A DNA stretch of 64,000 bases from Scortum barcoo (Eukaryota; Chordata; Actinopteri; Centrarchiformes; Terapontidae), in assembly GCA_023238725.1 (NCBI GenBank), contig CM041539.1, forward strand, positions 24,950,104-25,014,103, written 5' to 3'. The notes beneath the pieces were generated by a model. That model was not told where the DNA came from and ran no database searches. It saw nothing but the letters and a program-made list of their open reading frames with translations. Positions 10,261 to 23,000 of this stretch are shown piece by piece; within the stretch, counting starts at the first letter, position 1; each line of letters starts with the position of its first letter. The position numbers and the translations under genes are program-made.

Positions 10261-11180
10261 AAAAGTCTACTACATCCCTGTTCAAATGCCAGGTTTTTGT
10301 GCAATGTAAAAAAATGACACCAAGATAAATAATTTCACAACTTTTTCCACCTTTAATGTGACCCATAACCTGTACAACGCAATTGAAAAACAAACTGAAA
10401 CCTTTACAGGGGAAAAATAAAAAATAAAAACTTAAAATAACCTGGTTGCATAAATATGCACACCCTTAAACTAATACTTTGTTGCAGGACCTTTGGCTTT
10501 AATTCAATTACAGCACTCAGTCTTTTTGGGTAAGAGTCTATCAGTGCACATGGCACATCTTGATGTGGCAACAATATTTGCCCACTGCCCACTCTTCTTT
10601 GCAAAACTGCTCCAAATCTGACAGATTGCGAGGGCATCTCCTATGCACAGCCCTCTTCAGGATCACCCCACAGATGTTCGATCGGATTCAGGTCTGGACT
10701 CTGGCTGGGCCATTCCAAAACCTCAATCTTATTCTGGTGAAGCCATTCTTTAGTTGATTTGGATGTGTGCTTTGGGTCATTGTCGTGCTGAAAGATGAAG
10801 TTCCTCTTTCATCTTCAGTTTTCTAACAGAAGTCTTAAGGTTTTGTGCCAACACTGACTGGTATTTGGAACTGTTCATAATTCCCTCCACCTGACTGACT
10901 AAGGCCCCAGTTCCTAGCTGAAGAAAAACAGCCCCAAAGCATGATGCTGCCACCACCATGCTTCACTGTAGGTATGGTGTTCTTTTGGTGATGAGCAGTG
11001 TTGTTTTTGGAATTATGGCCAAAATGTTCAACCTTGGTTTCATTGGACCACAACACATTTTGCCACATGCGTTTGGGAGATTTCAAAGTGTCTTTTTGCA
11101 AAAGTGAAGCCGGGCTTGGATGTTTTTCTTCAAGAGATAAGGCTTCCGTCTTGCCAGCTCTTCCCCATAGCCCAGACATA

Positions 11181-12829
11181 CAGTGGGGCAAAAAAGTATT
11201 TAGTCAGCCACCAATTGTGCAAGTTCTCCCACTTAAAAGATGACAGAGGTCTCCAATTATTCATCATAGGTACACTTCAACTATGAGAGACAGAATGAGA
11301 AAAAAAATCCAGAAAATCACATTGTCTGATTTTTAAAGAATTTATTTGCAAATTATGGTGGAAAATAAGTATTTGGTCAAGTAACAAAAGTTCATCTCAA
11401 TACTTTGTTATATACCCTTTGTTGGCAATGACAGAGGTCAAATGTTTTCTTTAAGTCTTCACAAGGTTTTCACACACTGTTGCTGGTATTTTGGCCCATT
11501 CCTCCATGCAGATCTCCTCTAGAGCAGTGATGTTTTAAGGCTGTCGCTGGGTGCAACACAGACTTTCAAGCTCCCTCCAAGAGATTTTCTATGGGGTTGA
11601 GATCTGGAGACTACTGGCTAGGCAAGGCCACTCCAGGACCTTGAAATGCTTCTTACAAAGCCACTCCTTTGTTGCCCGGGCGGTGTGTTTGGGATCATTG
11701 TCGTGCTGAAAGACCCAGCCATGTTTCATCTTCAATGCCCTTGCTGATAGAATGAGGTTTTCACTTAAAATCTCATGATACATGGGCCCATTCATTCTTT
11801 CCTTTACACGGATCAGTCGTCCTGGTCCCTTTGCAGAAAAACAGCCCCAAAGCATGATGTTTCCACCCCCCATGCTTCACAGTAGGTATGGTGTTCTTTG
11901 GATGCAACTCAGCATTCTTTCTCCTCCAAACACGACAAGTTGAGTTTTTACCAAAAAGTTCTATTTTGGTTTCATCTGACCATATGACATTCTCCCAATC
12001 CTCTTCTGGATCATCCAAATGCTCTCTAGCAAACTTCAGACTGGCCTGGACATGTACTGGCTTAAGCAGGGGGACACGTCTGGCACTGCAGGATTTGAGT
12101 CCCGTGGCGGCGTAGTGTGTTACTGATGGTAGCCTTTGTTACTTTGGTCCCAGCTCTCTGCAGGTCATTCACTAGGTCCCCCCGTGTGGTTCTGGGATTT
12201 TTGCTCACCATTCTCGTGATCATTTTGACCCCACGGGGTGAGATCTTGCGTGGAGCCCCAGATCCCAGATCGAGGGAGATTATCAGTGGTCTTGTATGTC
12301 TTCCATTTTCTAATAATTGCTCCCACAGTTGATTTCTTCACACCAAGCTGCTTACCTATTGCAGATTCAGTCTTCCCAGCCTGGTGCAGGTCTACAATTT
12401 TGTTTCTGGTGTCCTTTGACAGCTCTTTGGTCTTGGCCATAGTGGAGTTTGGAGTCTGACTGTTTGAGGTTGTGGACAGGTGTCTTTTATACTGATGATA
12501 ACAAGTTCAAACAGGTGCCATTGCCATTAATACAGGTAACGAGTGGAGGACAAGAGGAGCCTCTTAAAGAATAAGTTACAGGTCTGTGAGAGCCAGAAAT
12601 CTTGCTTGTTTGTAGGTGACCAAATACTTATTTTACTGAGGAATTTACCAATTAATTCATTAAAAATCCTACAATGTTGATTTTCCTGGATTCTTTCCCC
12701 CCATTCTGTCTCTCATATTCTCTCATAGTTGAAGTGTACCTATGATGAAAATTACAGGCCTCTCTCATCTTTTTAAGTGGGAGAACTTGCAACAATTGGT
12801 GGCTGACTAAATACTTTTTTGCCCCACTG
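11181..12829 (-). mobile_element. Inner Tc1-like transposon inserted in the outer one
   Basis: About 170-bp inverted terminal repeats start CAGTGGGGCAAAAAAGTATT at 11181 and end with the inverse at 12829; TA flanks at 11179-11180 and 12830-12831 are the target duplication. Length 1649 bp. The outer element's transposase reads on across the insertion when it is removed. Confidence 0.95.
11577..12440 (-). pseudogene. Broken Tc1 transposase of the inner element
   Basis: The N-terminus (from 12440) shows the Tc1 paired-type helix-turn-helix: LSKDTRNKIVDLHQAGK, then GVKKSTVGAIIRKW. The catalytic part follows in other frames: VIWSDETKIELFG (first Asp, near 11985), WVFQHDNDPKHTA (second Asp, near 11700), and an NPIEN-type segment near 11590 (Glu). 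All three catalytic residues survive but at least two frameshifts separate them. Confidence 0.85.
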
Positions 12830-13556
12830 TATGAAGAAGACGGGAGATTGTTGTCACATGTACTACACAGCCAGTACTTGCCAGAAATTCCTGCAAGCTC
12901 CTTCAATGTTGCTGTTGGCCTCTTGGCAGCCTCCCTAACCTGTTTTCTCCTCGTTTTATCATCAATTTTGGACGGACTTCCTGTTCTTGGTAATGTCACT
13001 GTTGTGCCATATTTTCTCCACTTGATGATGACTGTCTTCACTGTGTTCCATGGTATATTTAATTCCTTGGAAATTCTTTTGTACCCTTCTCCTGACTGAT
13101 ATCTTTGAACAATGAGATCCCTCTGATGCTTTGGAATCTCTCTGCATGGACCATGGCTTGTGCTGGAAGATGTGGCTACAAAAATGTGAAGAAAAGCCTA
13201 CTAGGAACAGCTGAACTTTATTTGGGGTTAATCAGAGGCACTTTAAATGGTGACAGGTGTGTGCTGACTCCCATTTAACATGAGTTTGAATTGAATGTAA
13301 TTGGTTAAATCCAGAACACAGCCATACCCCCAGTTATAAGAGGGTGTGCACACTCTTGTGCAACCTCATTATCTCAGTTGTTTATTTTTACTTTACCTCC
13401 CTAAAAGATTTCAGTTTGTTTTTCAATTGCATTGTACAGGTTATGGGTCACATTAAAGGTGGAAAAAGTTGTGAAATTATTTATCTTGGTGTCATTTTTT
13501 TACATCACAAAAACCTGGCATTTGAACAGGGGTGTGTAGACTTTCTATATCCACTG

Positions 13557-13945
13557 TATTTAGGTTTTAACAAGCACCATTATTGTCAATAATGTGCCCC
13601 CTGCTGGTCGTAATTCTAAATGGAATTAAAATGCTAAAAAAAAATGGGTGTTGTTTTCCAAAGGCAGACTATTGTTTATGTTTTTTATGATCAAAAACTA
13701 AAGTTTGATAAATGACAAGTATGAATGTTATTGAGCTAAGTTATATAAAACACTGGGATTTTGGAACATTAACATAATAAAATGTACAACTATTGTACAC
13801 ATGGTGCTTGTGGAGGAGCTATGTATGAGAACAGTGATAGTCTTGTGTTTTGTGTGTTCATGATTCTTTCATTAGACCACAGTCTTTCTCCCATCATAAG
13901 GGTCTGACATAGCATTTCTGTTGATTGTTCAATCTCCGCCCACAG
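13557..13945. other. ADCK1 5' intron next to coding exon 1
   Basis: 389 bp of AT-rich intron; no feature seen. Confidence 0.5.
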
Positions 13946-13953
13946 AGCCTCTG

Positions 13954-14082
13954 ATGGCTGGTCGACTCCTCAAAGTATCCTCTCTGGCCACAGCAGTGCT
14001 TGCCTCCTCTGGCGTTTACCTCTACAAACAGCTGGACCTCAATGACCTTAGTGTCATTCGTTTTGGACGAGCAGCAGCCACT
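13954..14082 (+). CDS. adck1: ADCK1 coding exon 1
   Basis: 43 codons after an acceptor at 13945; donor ACT|GTGAGT. It encodes the mitochondrial leader and LDLNDLSVIRFGRAAAT, the family's LDPNDFGAVRVGRA-type segment. The ATG is the first in the exon. Confidence 0.93.
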
Positions 14083-17000
14083 GTGAGTTACTGCACACTT
14101 CATTTAGGGTTTAGAGGGTTACCCAGCTATCTGTGACCAAGTTTTAGGTTCACATCAGTTAAGCACAATCTAAATTAGCTTTTAAATGCCACATTTCGGT
14201 CAGATAGTCCTTGCTTGGCGTTTGTCATATATTCATAGCTTTTTTGCGCAAAATATCTTTTTTCTGTACTTTATAGCATGGCTCAAAATGGCACCGTCCT
14301 AGTGGCAGCCTGTTGTAGCAGCTCCTTGTACACCAATGTTTTTACTGTGTTTTTTAAATGTAATTTAATTATTTTTTTAACTTATATTGTATTCTTTACA
14401 TTGCCCATGGACATTGCTCAGCGCCAGTATGCTTTTTCTGCGGTGTTTACACTTTTTATGGATACTTTTTGCACTTTTGCACTCGTTAGGCTATTTGGAG
14501 CCATGCCTGCAACGCCGCTGGTATTGTTTACATGTGCGACCAGCTGATTGCCCTGAGTGGACTGTCCCTGTTGGCCAGAGAGAGGCCAACAGGGACAGAG
14601 ACAGCAGGCGGACAGAGACACCACCACAAGTGGAAAGAAGAAAGTGGGGGGAGCTTGCCATGCTTGTGAAGGAAAGAGACTTTACAGGTGTCATCGTCAT
14701 CGCCGTCTACATCTACATTCCCCGCAAACTAACCACCGCGGTGCCTTCATCACAATTACTGGTGACATGAACCATGTTTCTCTCTCTCTCTTCCACACTT
14801 CTTACTTTCCACCAGTTTGTCAACTGCACCACACGTGGAAATAAGACTCTGGACTTGCTGTATACAAACATCAAAGAGGCCTACAGCTCCAACCAGTTTT
14901 TGTCAGGGAACCAAGCAGACAAGTTAAACCAGTTTTTCAACAGATTTGACTTGAGGCCCCCTCCTGCTCTTCTGAGCTATGACCCCAGGACTCTCTCTTC
15001 ACTGGGCCTCTCTGGTTCACTGGGCCACACACTGGGGACCTCACTGCTGAGGACATCACAGCCCCCCTCAAACCTCTGCAACAGACACTACTCTGCACCA
15101 CCTCTAGCATCCCCACCCCTCTGACTGGACTACACATCACAGCCAACCAGGTAATGAGAGAGCTGGATATGCTCAACCAGGGAAAAGCTGCTGGACAGGA
15201 CGGCATCAGCCTTCAAGTGCTGAAAACGTGTGCCACCCAGCTCTGTGGAGTACTCCAGCTCCTCTTCAATCTCGGCCTGCACCTTCAGATAGTCCCAGTG
15301 CTGTGGATAACATCCTGCCTGGTTACAGTGCCTAAGAGGGGACATCCTGCAGCACTGAATGACTACAGGCCAATTGCAGCAACCTCTCACATTATGAAGG
15401 TCATGGAGAGACTGGTCCTAGAATACCTCAGACCAAAGGTATGCCCATCACAAGACCTCCTGCAGTTTGCTTACCAGCCCCATGTTGGTGTGGATGATGC
15501 ACTACTCTATCTGCTTCAAAAGGCGTACTTCTCCCTGGACAGACCCAACACCACAGTTCGCCTTTTTTTACTTCTCCAGCGCCTTCAGCACCATCCAGCC
15601 CAGACTGCTGAAGGAGAAACTGGAGGACATGCAGGTGGATGCTTCCCTCATCTCATGGATTGGTGACTACCAGACGAGCAGACTGCAGTTTGTGCGACTT
15701 CAGAGCTGTGTGTCTGAGCGTCTGATCAGCAACACCGGGCCCTCCCATGGAACTGTGCCGTCTCCCTTCCTTTTTACCACCTACACTGCAGATTTTAAGT
15801 ACTGCACCGATTTTCTGATGACACAGCCATAGTGGGTAGTGTGGAGAGTGGAGGGGAGGAGGAGTACAGTGACCTGGTGGACCACTTTATGAGGTGGTGT
15901 GGGGAAAACCACCTGCAGTTAAACGTGGAGAAGACAAAGGAGATGGTGGTGAACTTCAGGAGGAACACATCACTGCCTGTCGCGCAAGTCTGCTTCAACG
16001 GGACTGATGTTGAGATTGTGACATTATACAAATACCTGGGCATTCAACTGGAGTGGTCCACCAACATTGAGATGGTATACAAGAAGGGCCTGAGCCGGCT
16101 TTACTTCCTGAGGAGGCTCAGGTCTTTCAGCATATGCAACAGGATGCTCCATGTTCTACCAGTCTGTTGTTGCGAGCACCAGCATCGTTGCTGTGGTGTG
16201 CTGGGGAGCAAGCAAAGCAAAGGACGCCAACAGACTAAACAAATTCATCAGGGAGGCAGAGTCTGTTGTTGGCATTAAGCTTGTCACCTTGGAGGAGGTG
16301 GCTGAAGACAAAATGCTGGCAAATGTGCTGACAATTTGTGTGATAATATTGTATCTGTTCACTTTTTTTGTAAATAGTTTTTTGTAATCACAATAACCTA
16401 ACCACATAACCTAACCCATCACCACATATCATTTTAAGTACTTTGCTCATGGTTCTTCTTATTAATTCTTTCACATTAACACACCCACATCATTCACTGA
16501 ATGGAACAGAAATAGAAGTTAACAGAGGCATTGGCGCTCACTACTGGTTTTATTCTCCCTTTTCTTCTTTTTCTAAGCTAAAAGTATTTATGCAGCAAAA
16601 ATGTGGAATGAAAACCTACAAATCTCACCCACTACTGAGACACATAACATGACACCCGTTTACCTCAAGGTGGTGCTGTAATAATGAGTTTCATGTTTTC
16701 ACAATTATTTTTGAAACGGCTTAGCCTATTCAAGGTCAAAATTCCATCATCCTTTTAGTCTGTTATGTTCGACTTTGTTTCAATGGTCTTTTGCTCTACA
16801 AAATGTCAGATTTTGTGTCTATTTCTCAATTTTCTTTTTTTTTTCTATTTCTATTTTGGCAAAGTCCAAAACCATCATCCTGAAACTGTCAGGATCATCT
16901 CCTGTATGAAATTCTGTTCCCACAATCTAGGGTCATGACTCAGTCGATTCATAATGTTTGGTCATGAAATGTGCTTTTGGTAAGGTTGAGATGAGACTTA

Positions 17001-20000
17001 ATTTAGCCTGAATATTTGTACCAGTACAACCTTCAGGTCCCTCCCCTCCCTCTCTACTGCCCCCCACAGAGGAGGCTACTGTGCATGCAAAGACCAGGTG
17101 TACAACATGGAGACACACAGGTAAGAAACATGAAACTCTGTACAGAGAGATATAACAGCTTCTACAGCAACTTTATTCTGACTATATTTTAGCTAATTTG
17201 GTGCTCAGTTCATTATCTGTTTATAAATAGTCTAACTTTGCGATAAATGTGACGTTAATTGTGACATTGCGTTTCTGCACATTGCTAACATTTGTTAGCT
17301 CATTATTTCAGATATCTAGATGGAGAGCCAGGAAATTAACACTTTTTTACATTTATCTCTTTACAGAATGTGTGACATTCCATATCTGCTGTTACAGAGA
17401 GAGTTTAGAGACAGAGACTAAACAACTTCACCCCCACAGCTGCTCAGGATGGGGGAGGTGATGGAGTCGGGCAGAGGAGGCTGGGGGTTCACTGGGCCAC
17501 ACACTGAGGACCTCACTGCTGAGGACATCAGTACATAGTTTGAGTGTTGTGCAATACTGCATAGATTTGTTTATCTTCAAAAATGCGTATTTTAAGATAT
17601 ATTTATGTAACTTAATTACTTATCCAGTAAATAATAAAGAATACACAAAGATAGGTTACTGCAGATTAAAAATACACATGTATATAGTTATCAATTATTT
17701 ATGATTAGCATTTGTGCTGAAGACAAGATCCTTGATTCTTGCAATAACAAGCCTCTATGTGTGTGGCAAAGTCTGACCTGTGGAGAGGGCATAAAGAATT
17801 AGTCAAGTGTCAAGTGATACAACCATTTACTTGCAATTACAAGTTTTTTCATTGCTCACTTTTGTCTTGCATCAGACAACACTCCATGTTGACGTGTCAT
17901 CTGGCCACATAGTTGTTAGTCGATGTGACACCCGTTTCCTTATTATTGCCCTTTGAAGATCTTGGATGTAACTGAGCAAAGGGGGGATTGCTCTATCTGG
18001 GTTGGGAGTTAGGTCCTGCCTCAAGTGGAGGAGCTTAAGTATAAGTATCTCGGGATCTTGTTCACAAGTGAGGGAAAAATGGAGCATGGGATTGACAGGC
18101 GGAGGGCAGAGCTGAGCCAGAAGGCAAAGCTTTCAATTTACCAGTCGATCTATGTTCCAACCCTCACCTATGGTCATGAGCTTTGGGAGGCTGACCGAAA
18201 GAATGAGATAACTGATACATGCGGCTGAAATGAGTTTCCTCCGTAGGATGGCCAGGCTCAGCCTTAGAGATGGAGTGAGGAGCTCAGACATCTGGAGGGA
18301 GCTTGTAGTAAAGCTGTTGCTCCCTCACATCGAAAGTAGGCCAGTTGAGCCAGTTGATCTGGATGCCTCCTGGGCACCTCCCTTTGGAGGTCTACCATGC
18401 ACACCCAACAGGTAGAAGGCCCCATGGCATCCCCAGAACACGCTGGAGAGGTTATATCTCATCTAGTTTTAAAAAAGAGGTTCATGAAAAATAACCAATT
18501 TTAATATTAACTTGTGTCTGTCCAACGTAGCACTGATCTGGATTCAACCACAGTAGATGTGTGAATGATTCAGTTGTCTATGATTCAAAACCACAAATGA
18601 TTCTCAGCTTTCTAAATATCACTTTCTTCTGGACTGGTATCTCCCAACCTATAAAAGTAATGTTAGACAAACGTTCACCCATAATTCAATACAAGACAGT
18701 GACGTTTACTACAGCTGAGTTACACCACAGTCAGTTTGAAAAAGTACACAACCTGAGAGTGACTTGCCAACAACACTGGACAGGTTGGGATGTGTTGGTG
18801 TTGTTGAACGTGCCTGATATCTGTAAGAAAACATACAGCACATAATTAGTCAATCTGTTTTAAAATTATAATGATATCCAACTGAAGATATAGCCTCTGA
18901 ACATTTGTCAGCTGGCAGTTATTATCCTCTTGTAATCAATCCCTGAATTATTTAAATATTTCACATCATGCAATCAGCTGGCAATGTGAACTGAACAAAA
19001 GGATATTTCATATGCGGATATAATAAGTGATGTTTCAATCACAAGATGATTGTGTGTATTACAGTTCTTATGCCTCAGAATTAAAGCTTAGCAGTTATTC
19101 TATTACCTAGGATAATACACTGCTCAAAAAACAAAGGGAACACTAAAATAACACATCCTAGATCTGAATGAATGAAATATTCTTATTAAATACTTTGTTC
19201 TTTACATAGTTGAATGTGCTGACAACAAAATCACACAAAAATTATCAATGGAAATCAAATTTATTAACCCATGGAGGTCTGGATTTGGAGTCACACTCAA
19301 AATAAAGTAAAGTGGAAAAACACACTACAGGCTGATCCAACTTTGATGTAATGTCCTTAAAACAAGTCAAAATGAGGCTCAGTAGTGTGTGTGGCCTCCA
19401 CGTGCCTGTATGACCTCCCTACAACGCCTGGGCATGCTCCTGATGAGGTGGCGGATGGTCTCCTGAGGGATCTCCTCCCAGACCTGGACTAAAGCATCCG
19501 CCAACTCCTGGACAGTCTGTGGTGCAACGTGGCGTTGGTGGATGGAGCGAGACATGATGACGTCCCAGATGTGCTCAATTGGATTCAGGTCTGGGGAACG
19601 GGCGGGCCAGTCCATAGCATCAATGCCTTCGTCTTGCAGGAACTGCTGACACACTCCAGCCACATGAGGTCTAGCATTGTCTTGCATTAGGAGGAACCCA
19701 GGGCCAACCGCACCAGCATATGGTCTCACAAGGGGTCTGAGGATCTCATCTCGGTACCTAATGGCAGTCAGGCTACCTCTGGCGAGCACATGGAGGGCTG
19801 TGCGGCCCCCCAAAGAAATGCCACCCCACACCATTACTGACCCACTGCCAAACCGGTCATGCTGGAGGATGTTGCAGGCAGCAGAACGTTCTCCACGGCG
19901 TCTCCAGACTCTGTCACGTCTGTCACATGTGCTCAGTGTGAACCTGCTTTCATCTGTGAAGAGCACAGGGCGCCAGTGGCGAATTTGCCAATCCTGGTGT

Positions 20001-23000
20001 TCTCTGGCAAATGCCAAACGTCCTGCACGGTGTTGGGCTGTAAGCACAACCCCCACCTGTGGACGTCGGGCCCTCATACCACCCTCATGGAGTCTGTTTC
20101 TGACCGTTTGAGCAGACACATGCACATTTGTGGCCTGCTGGAGGTCATTTTGCAGGGCTCTGGCAGTGCTCCTCCTGTTCCTCCTTGCACAAAGGCGGAG
20201 GTAGCGGTCCTGCTGCTGGGTTGTTGCCCTCCTATGGCCTCCTCCACGTCTCCTGATGTACTGGCCTGTCTCCTGGTAGCGCCTCCATGCTCTGGACACT
20301 ACGCTGACAGACACAGCAAACCTTCTTGCCACAGCTCGCATTGATGTGCCATCCTGGATGAGCTGCACTACCTGAGCCACTTGTGTGGGTTGTAGACTCC
20401 GTCTCATGCTACCACTAGAATGAAAGCACCGCCAGCATTTAAAAGTGACCAACAACATCAGCCAGAAAGCATAGGAACTGAGAAGTGGTCTGTGGTCACC
20501 ACCTGCAGAACCACTCCTTTATTGGGGGTGTCTTGCTAATTGCCTATAATTTCCACCTGTTGTCTATTCCATTTGCACAACAGCAATGTGAAATTGATTG
20601 TCAATCAGTGTTGCTTCCTAAGTGGACAGTTTGATTTCACAGAAGTGTGATTGACTTGGAGTTACATTGTGTTGTTTAAGTGTTCCCTTTATTTTTTTGA
20701 GCAGTGTATAAAGACAGTATATCAAGACAGTAAAATTAGTGACTAGTAGTCACTGTCATTTCCTGCCGACATTGATCTGTCTGGAACTCACACTTACCCT
20801 TCCTTTAGCTTCCTGCTCATCCTCAACACTCATGTCTCTTTCTTATACTGTTGCTTTTGTCTAACAGATGCATTTATGTTTGCCTGACCTGTGAGGAACT
20901 GGGGTTTGGTTAGGGTTAGTTAATAATCCTTCCTTCTTTTCTACCTCCATTTCTGTTGGAAATGTCTTTGGCTCAGTGAAGCTGGCTTCCAATTTAATCA
21001 AAACATTAAAACACAATGTATTACAATATTTGTTTGTGGTGTTTTTTCACTGGCTTTATGCTGTCTGTTATTAATGCTGATACCACTAACAGTTTGTTTT
21101 TGTAACAAGGGACATCCAAAGAGGCTAATTTATTGCCTGTTTGGATGTCCCTCGTTACAAAAACAAACTAGATGTTCCACCTAGAATAATTGTTTTTGTG
21201 ATTCATATTAATGCCATGTTTTTATTTCACAGGAAGATTCCAAGAACAAGCTACTTATTCCTACTCCACATTTTTGTGTTTATTCTTGTACAAACCATTT
21301 GCACATAACATGCCATGTTTTTTTTTTCATGTCACATGTCAGTTTGGTTCATGCACAGTGTAGTGTCATAGCTTAATCTGCCAGCTCTTGTTATCTATGA
21401 CAGACTGTTTACAGTGATGAAAGATATGTCGTTTACGTACACAACACTATGACATGTCATTGCTCTTCCTCTCTCTGCTCTGCCAGATGAGTGCACTGTT
21501 GAGCTCTCTCTTTACAGTGCACAGCTACTCCTTTGCCAGCAGACTGTGTCAGTCTGTCTGTGTGCCCAACCTTGTATCAGGAAAAGTTGCCTCGGACTAA
21601 GCTTATTGGTCTGATGAACCAATAAGCCTAACTGAAAAACCCTCTCAACATAGTCCTTGTTCTCAAAGTGCTTGCTACAGTCATGTCTTGCTAAGCTAAT
21701 TGGAGGATTCTTGTGCTTCAGTGCAGCTAGCCAACAACAAACAGCCTGCTGCGTCATGGGCAAAACATGAGTGGACAGAATTGCTTTATTTTTAGCATAT
21801 CACTGACCCAACCCATAACCTTGGCTTTGCTTTCGACTCGAACCTCTCCATCTTTGACCTCCAGTGATTTTATTCAACACTCTGTTATAGGCTGCACTAA
21901 AGATAAATAAATGCATTGCTAAGTTTCACATTGTTGCTTAATTTACAACTAGAAATTCTGTCTAAGTTTTAACAAGAAAAACACAGTTTGACTTTTAATT
22001 TAGAAATTAACCAACTGCTAGGAAGATACAATCAAATTTATGTAACTGTACACCATTGCCCCACTTACAAATAAAGCAAAACATTTCATAAATTCTTTCC
22101 AATGGATAAATGAGGATTTTTGAAACCTTAAAGAGTTTAAGAAAACAGAATGCAAATAGGGGACAAGAATACTCCAAGTCCATTGCTTGACCATGAAAGA
22201 GCACATACAATGAGAAAGTAAAGTAGGCAAAAGAATAATATTTTTCTGACTTAATAACCACCTATCAGCACAACACCAGATTTTTAATCAGCTTAACAGT
22301 TTTTCTACCTTTTGGTTGATTGAATTGTGCATTTTCTCTATACACTGTTTTAACTGTGTACTTTATTTACTGTATACTGTATTTTGTTTCCTTTTATAAC
22401 TGATTGTTTTATTACATCGTTTATTGAAAGAACTTTGTGCTCCCAGCTTCAAAAGTGCCGTAAAAATAAAATATGTTATTATGTTTTTCAGTTGTGTCAG
22501 TATAAGAAAAAATACATAAATAAACTTGATAATTTTTAATGTTGTCTTTGATCAATGCAAATTCATACACTATACATTTTCTTACCAGTGAAAAGCATAT
22601 ACCAGTGTTTTTGAATTTTGAATGTTTGTCCCACTGAATTGACTGTACCTGCTTCAGATAGGTGACTCAACATCTCAGTGAACATGCTGTTACTGCTGTC
22701 AGTTACACTACTTTTGCTTGTTTGTTGAATGTAGCCAGTCCTCCATCCTATCACTTAGCCTTTTCATTCAGTCATCTCATTCATAACAGTTGTTACACTT
22801 GAAAGTATTATTCCAAAGTGATGGAGTGAATATAGTGAGTATATTTCAAAGAAAGGTGTACCTGCTGACTCCTTACTATTGTGTTTCTCTGCAGACGGCG
22901 GCCATCAGCTACGACTATCTGACTGCTTTCAAACATGTGGAATACGGCACAGAGGAGTACTGGGGACTCAAGTCCAAGGTAGATGAACACAAATGCTGCT

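Larger units (their letters stand above)
10404..13147 (-). pseudogene. Broken Tc1 transposase of the outer element
   Basis: Minus-strand pieces in order: an N-terminal paired-type helix-turn-helix part near 13147-12840 (GIKYTMEHSEDSHHQVEKIW, then PTATLKELA), a break caused by the inner Tc1, a catalytic part at 11191-10835 (NVLWSNETKVEHFG, HGGGSIMLWGCFS) and a C-terminal part with an NPIEHLWGDP-like segment near 10680. The first catalytic Asp position reads SNET instead of SDET. Several frame changes separate the parts, so no functional protein can be made. Confidence 0.8.
10157..13556 (-). mobile_element. Outer Tc1-like DNA transposon, interrupted by two insertions
   Basis: Terminal inverted repeats of more than 150 bp are visible: the left arm runs 10157-10410 and the right arm, its inverse, 13413-13556 (shared CCTGTTCAAATGCCAGG block). 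Both ends abut TA, the Tc1/mariner target duplication. Removing the inner Tc1 (11181-12829) and the LINE tail with its TATC tract (about 10167-10260) leaves roughly 1.65 kb, the normal Tc1 size. The transposase is on the minus strand and is broken. Confidence 0.9.

Noticed and set aside
19677..20344. Long plus-strand frames of 144 and 161 residues
   Set aside because: They are antisense to the intact Tc1 transposase and owe their length to its GC-rich codons.
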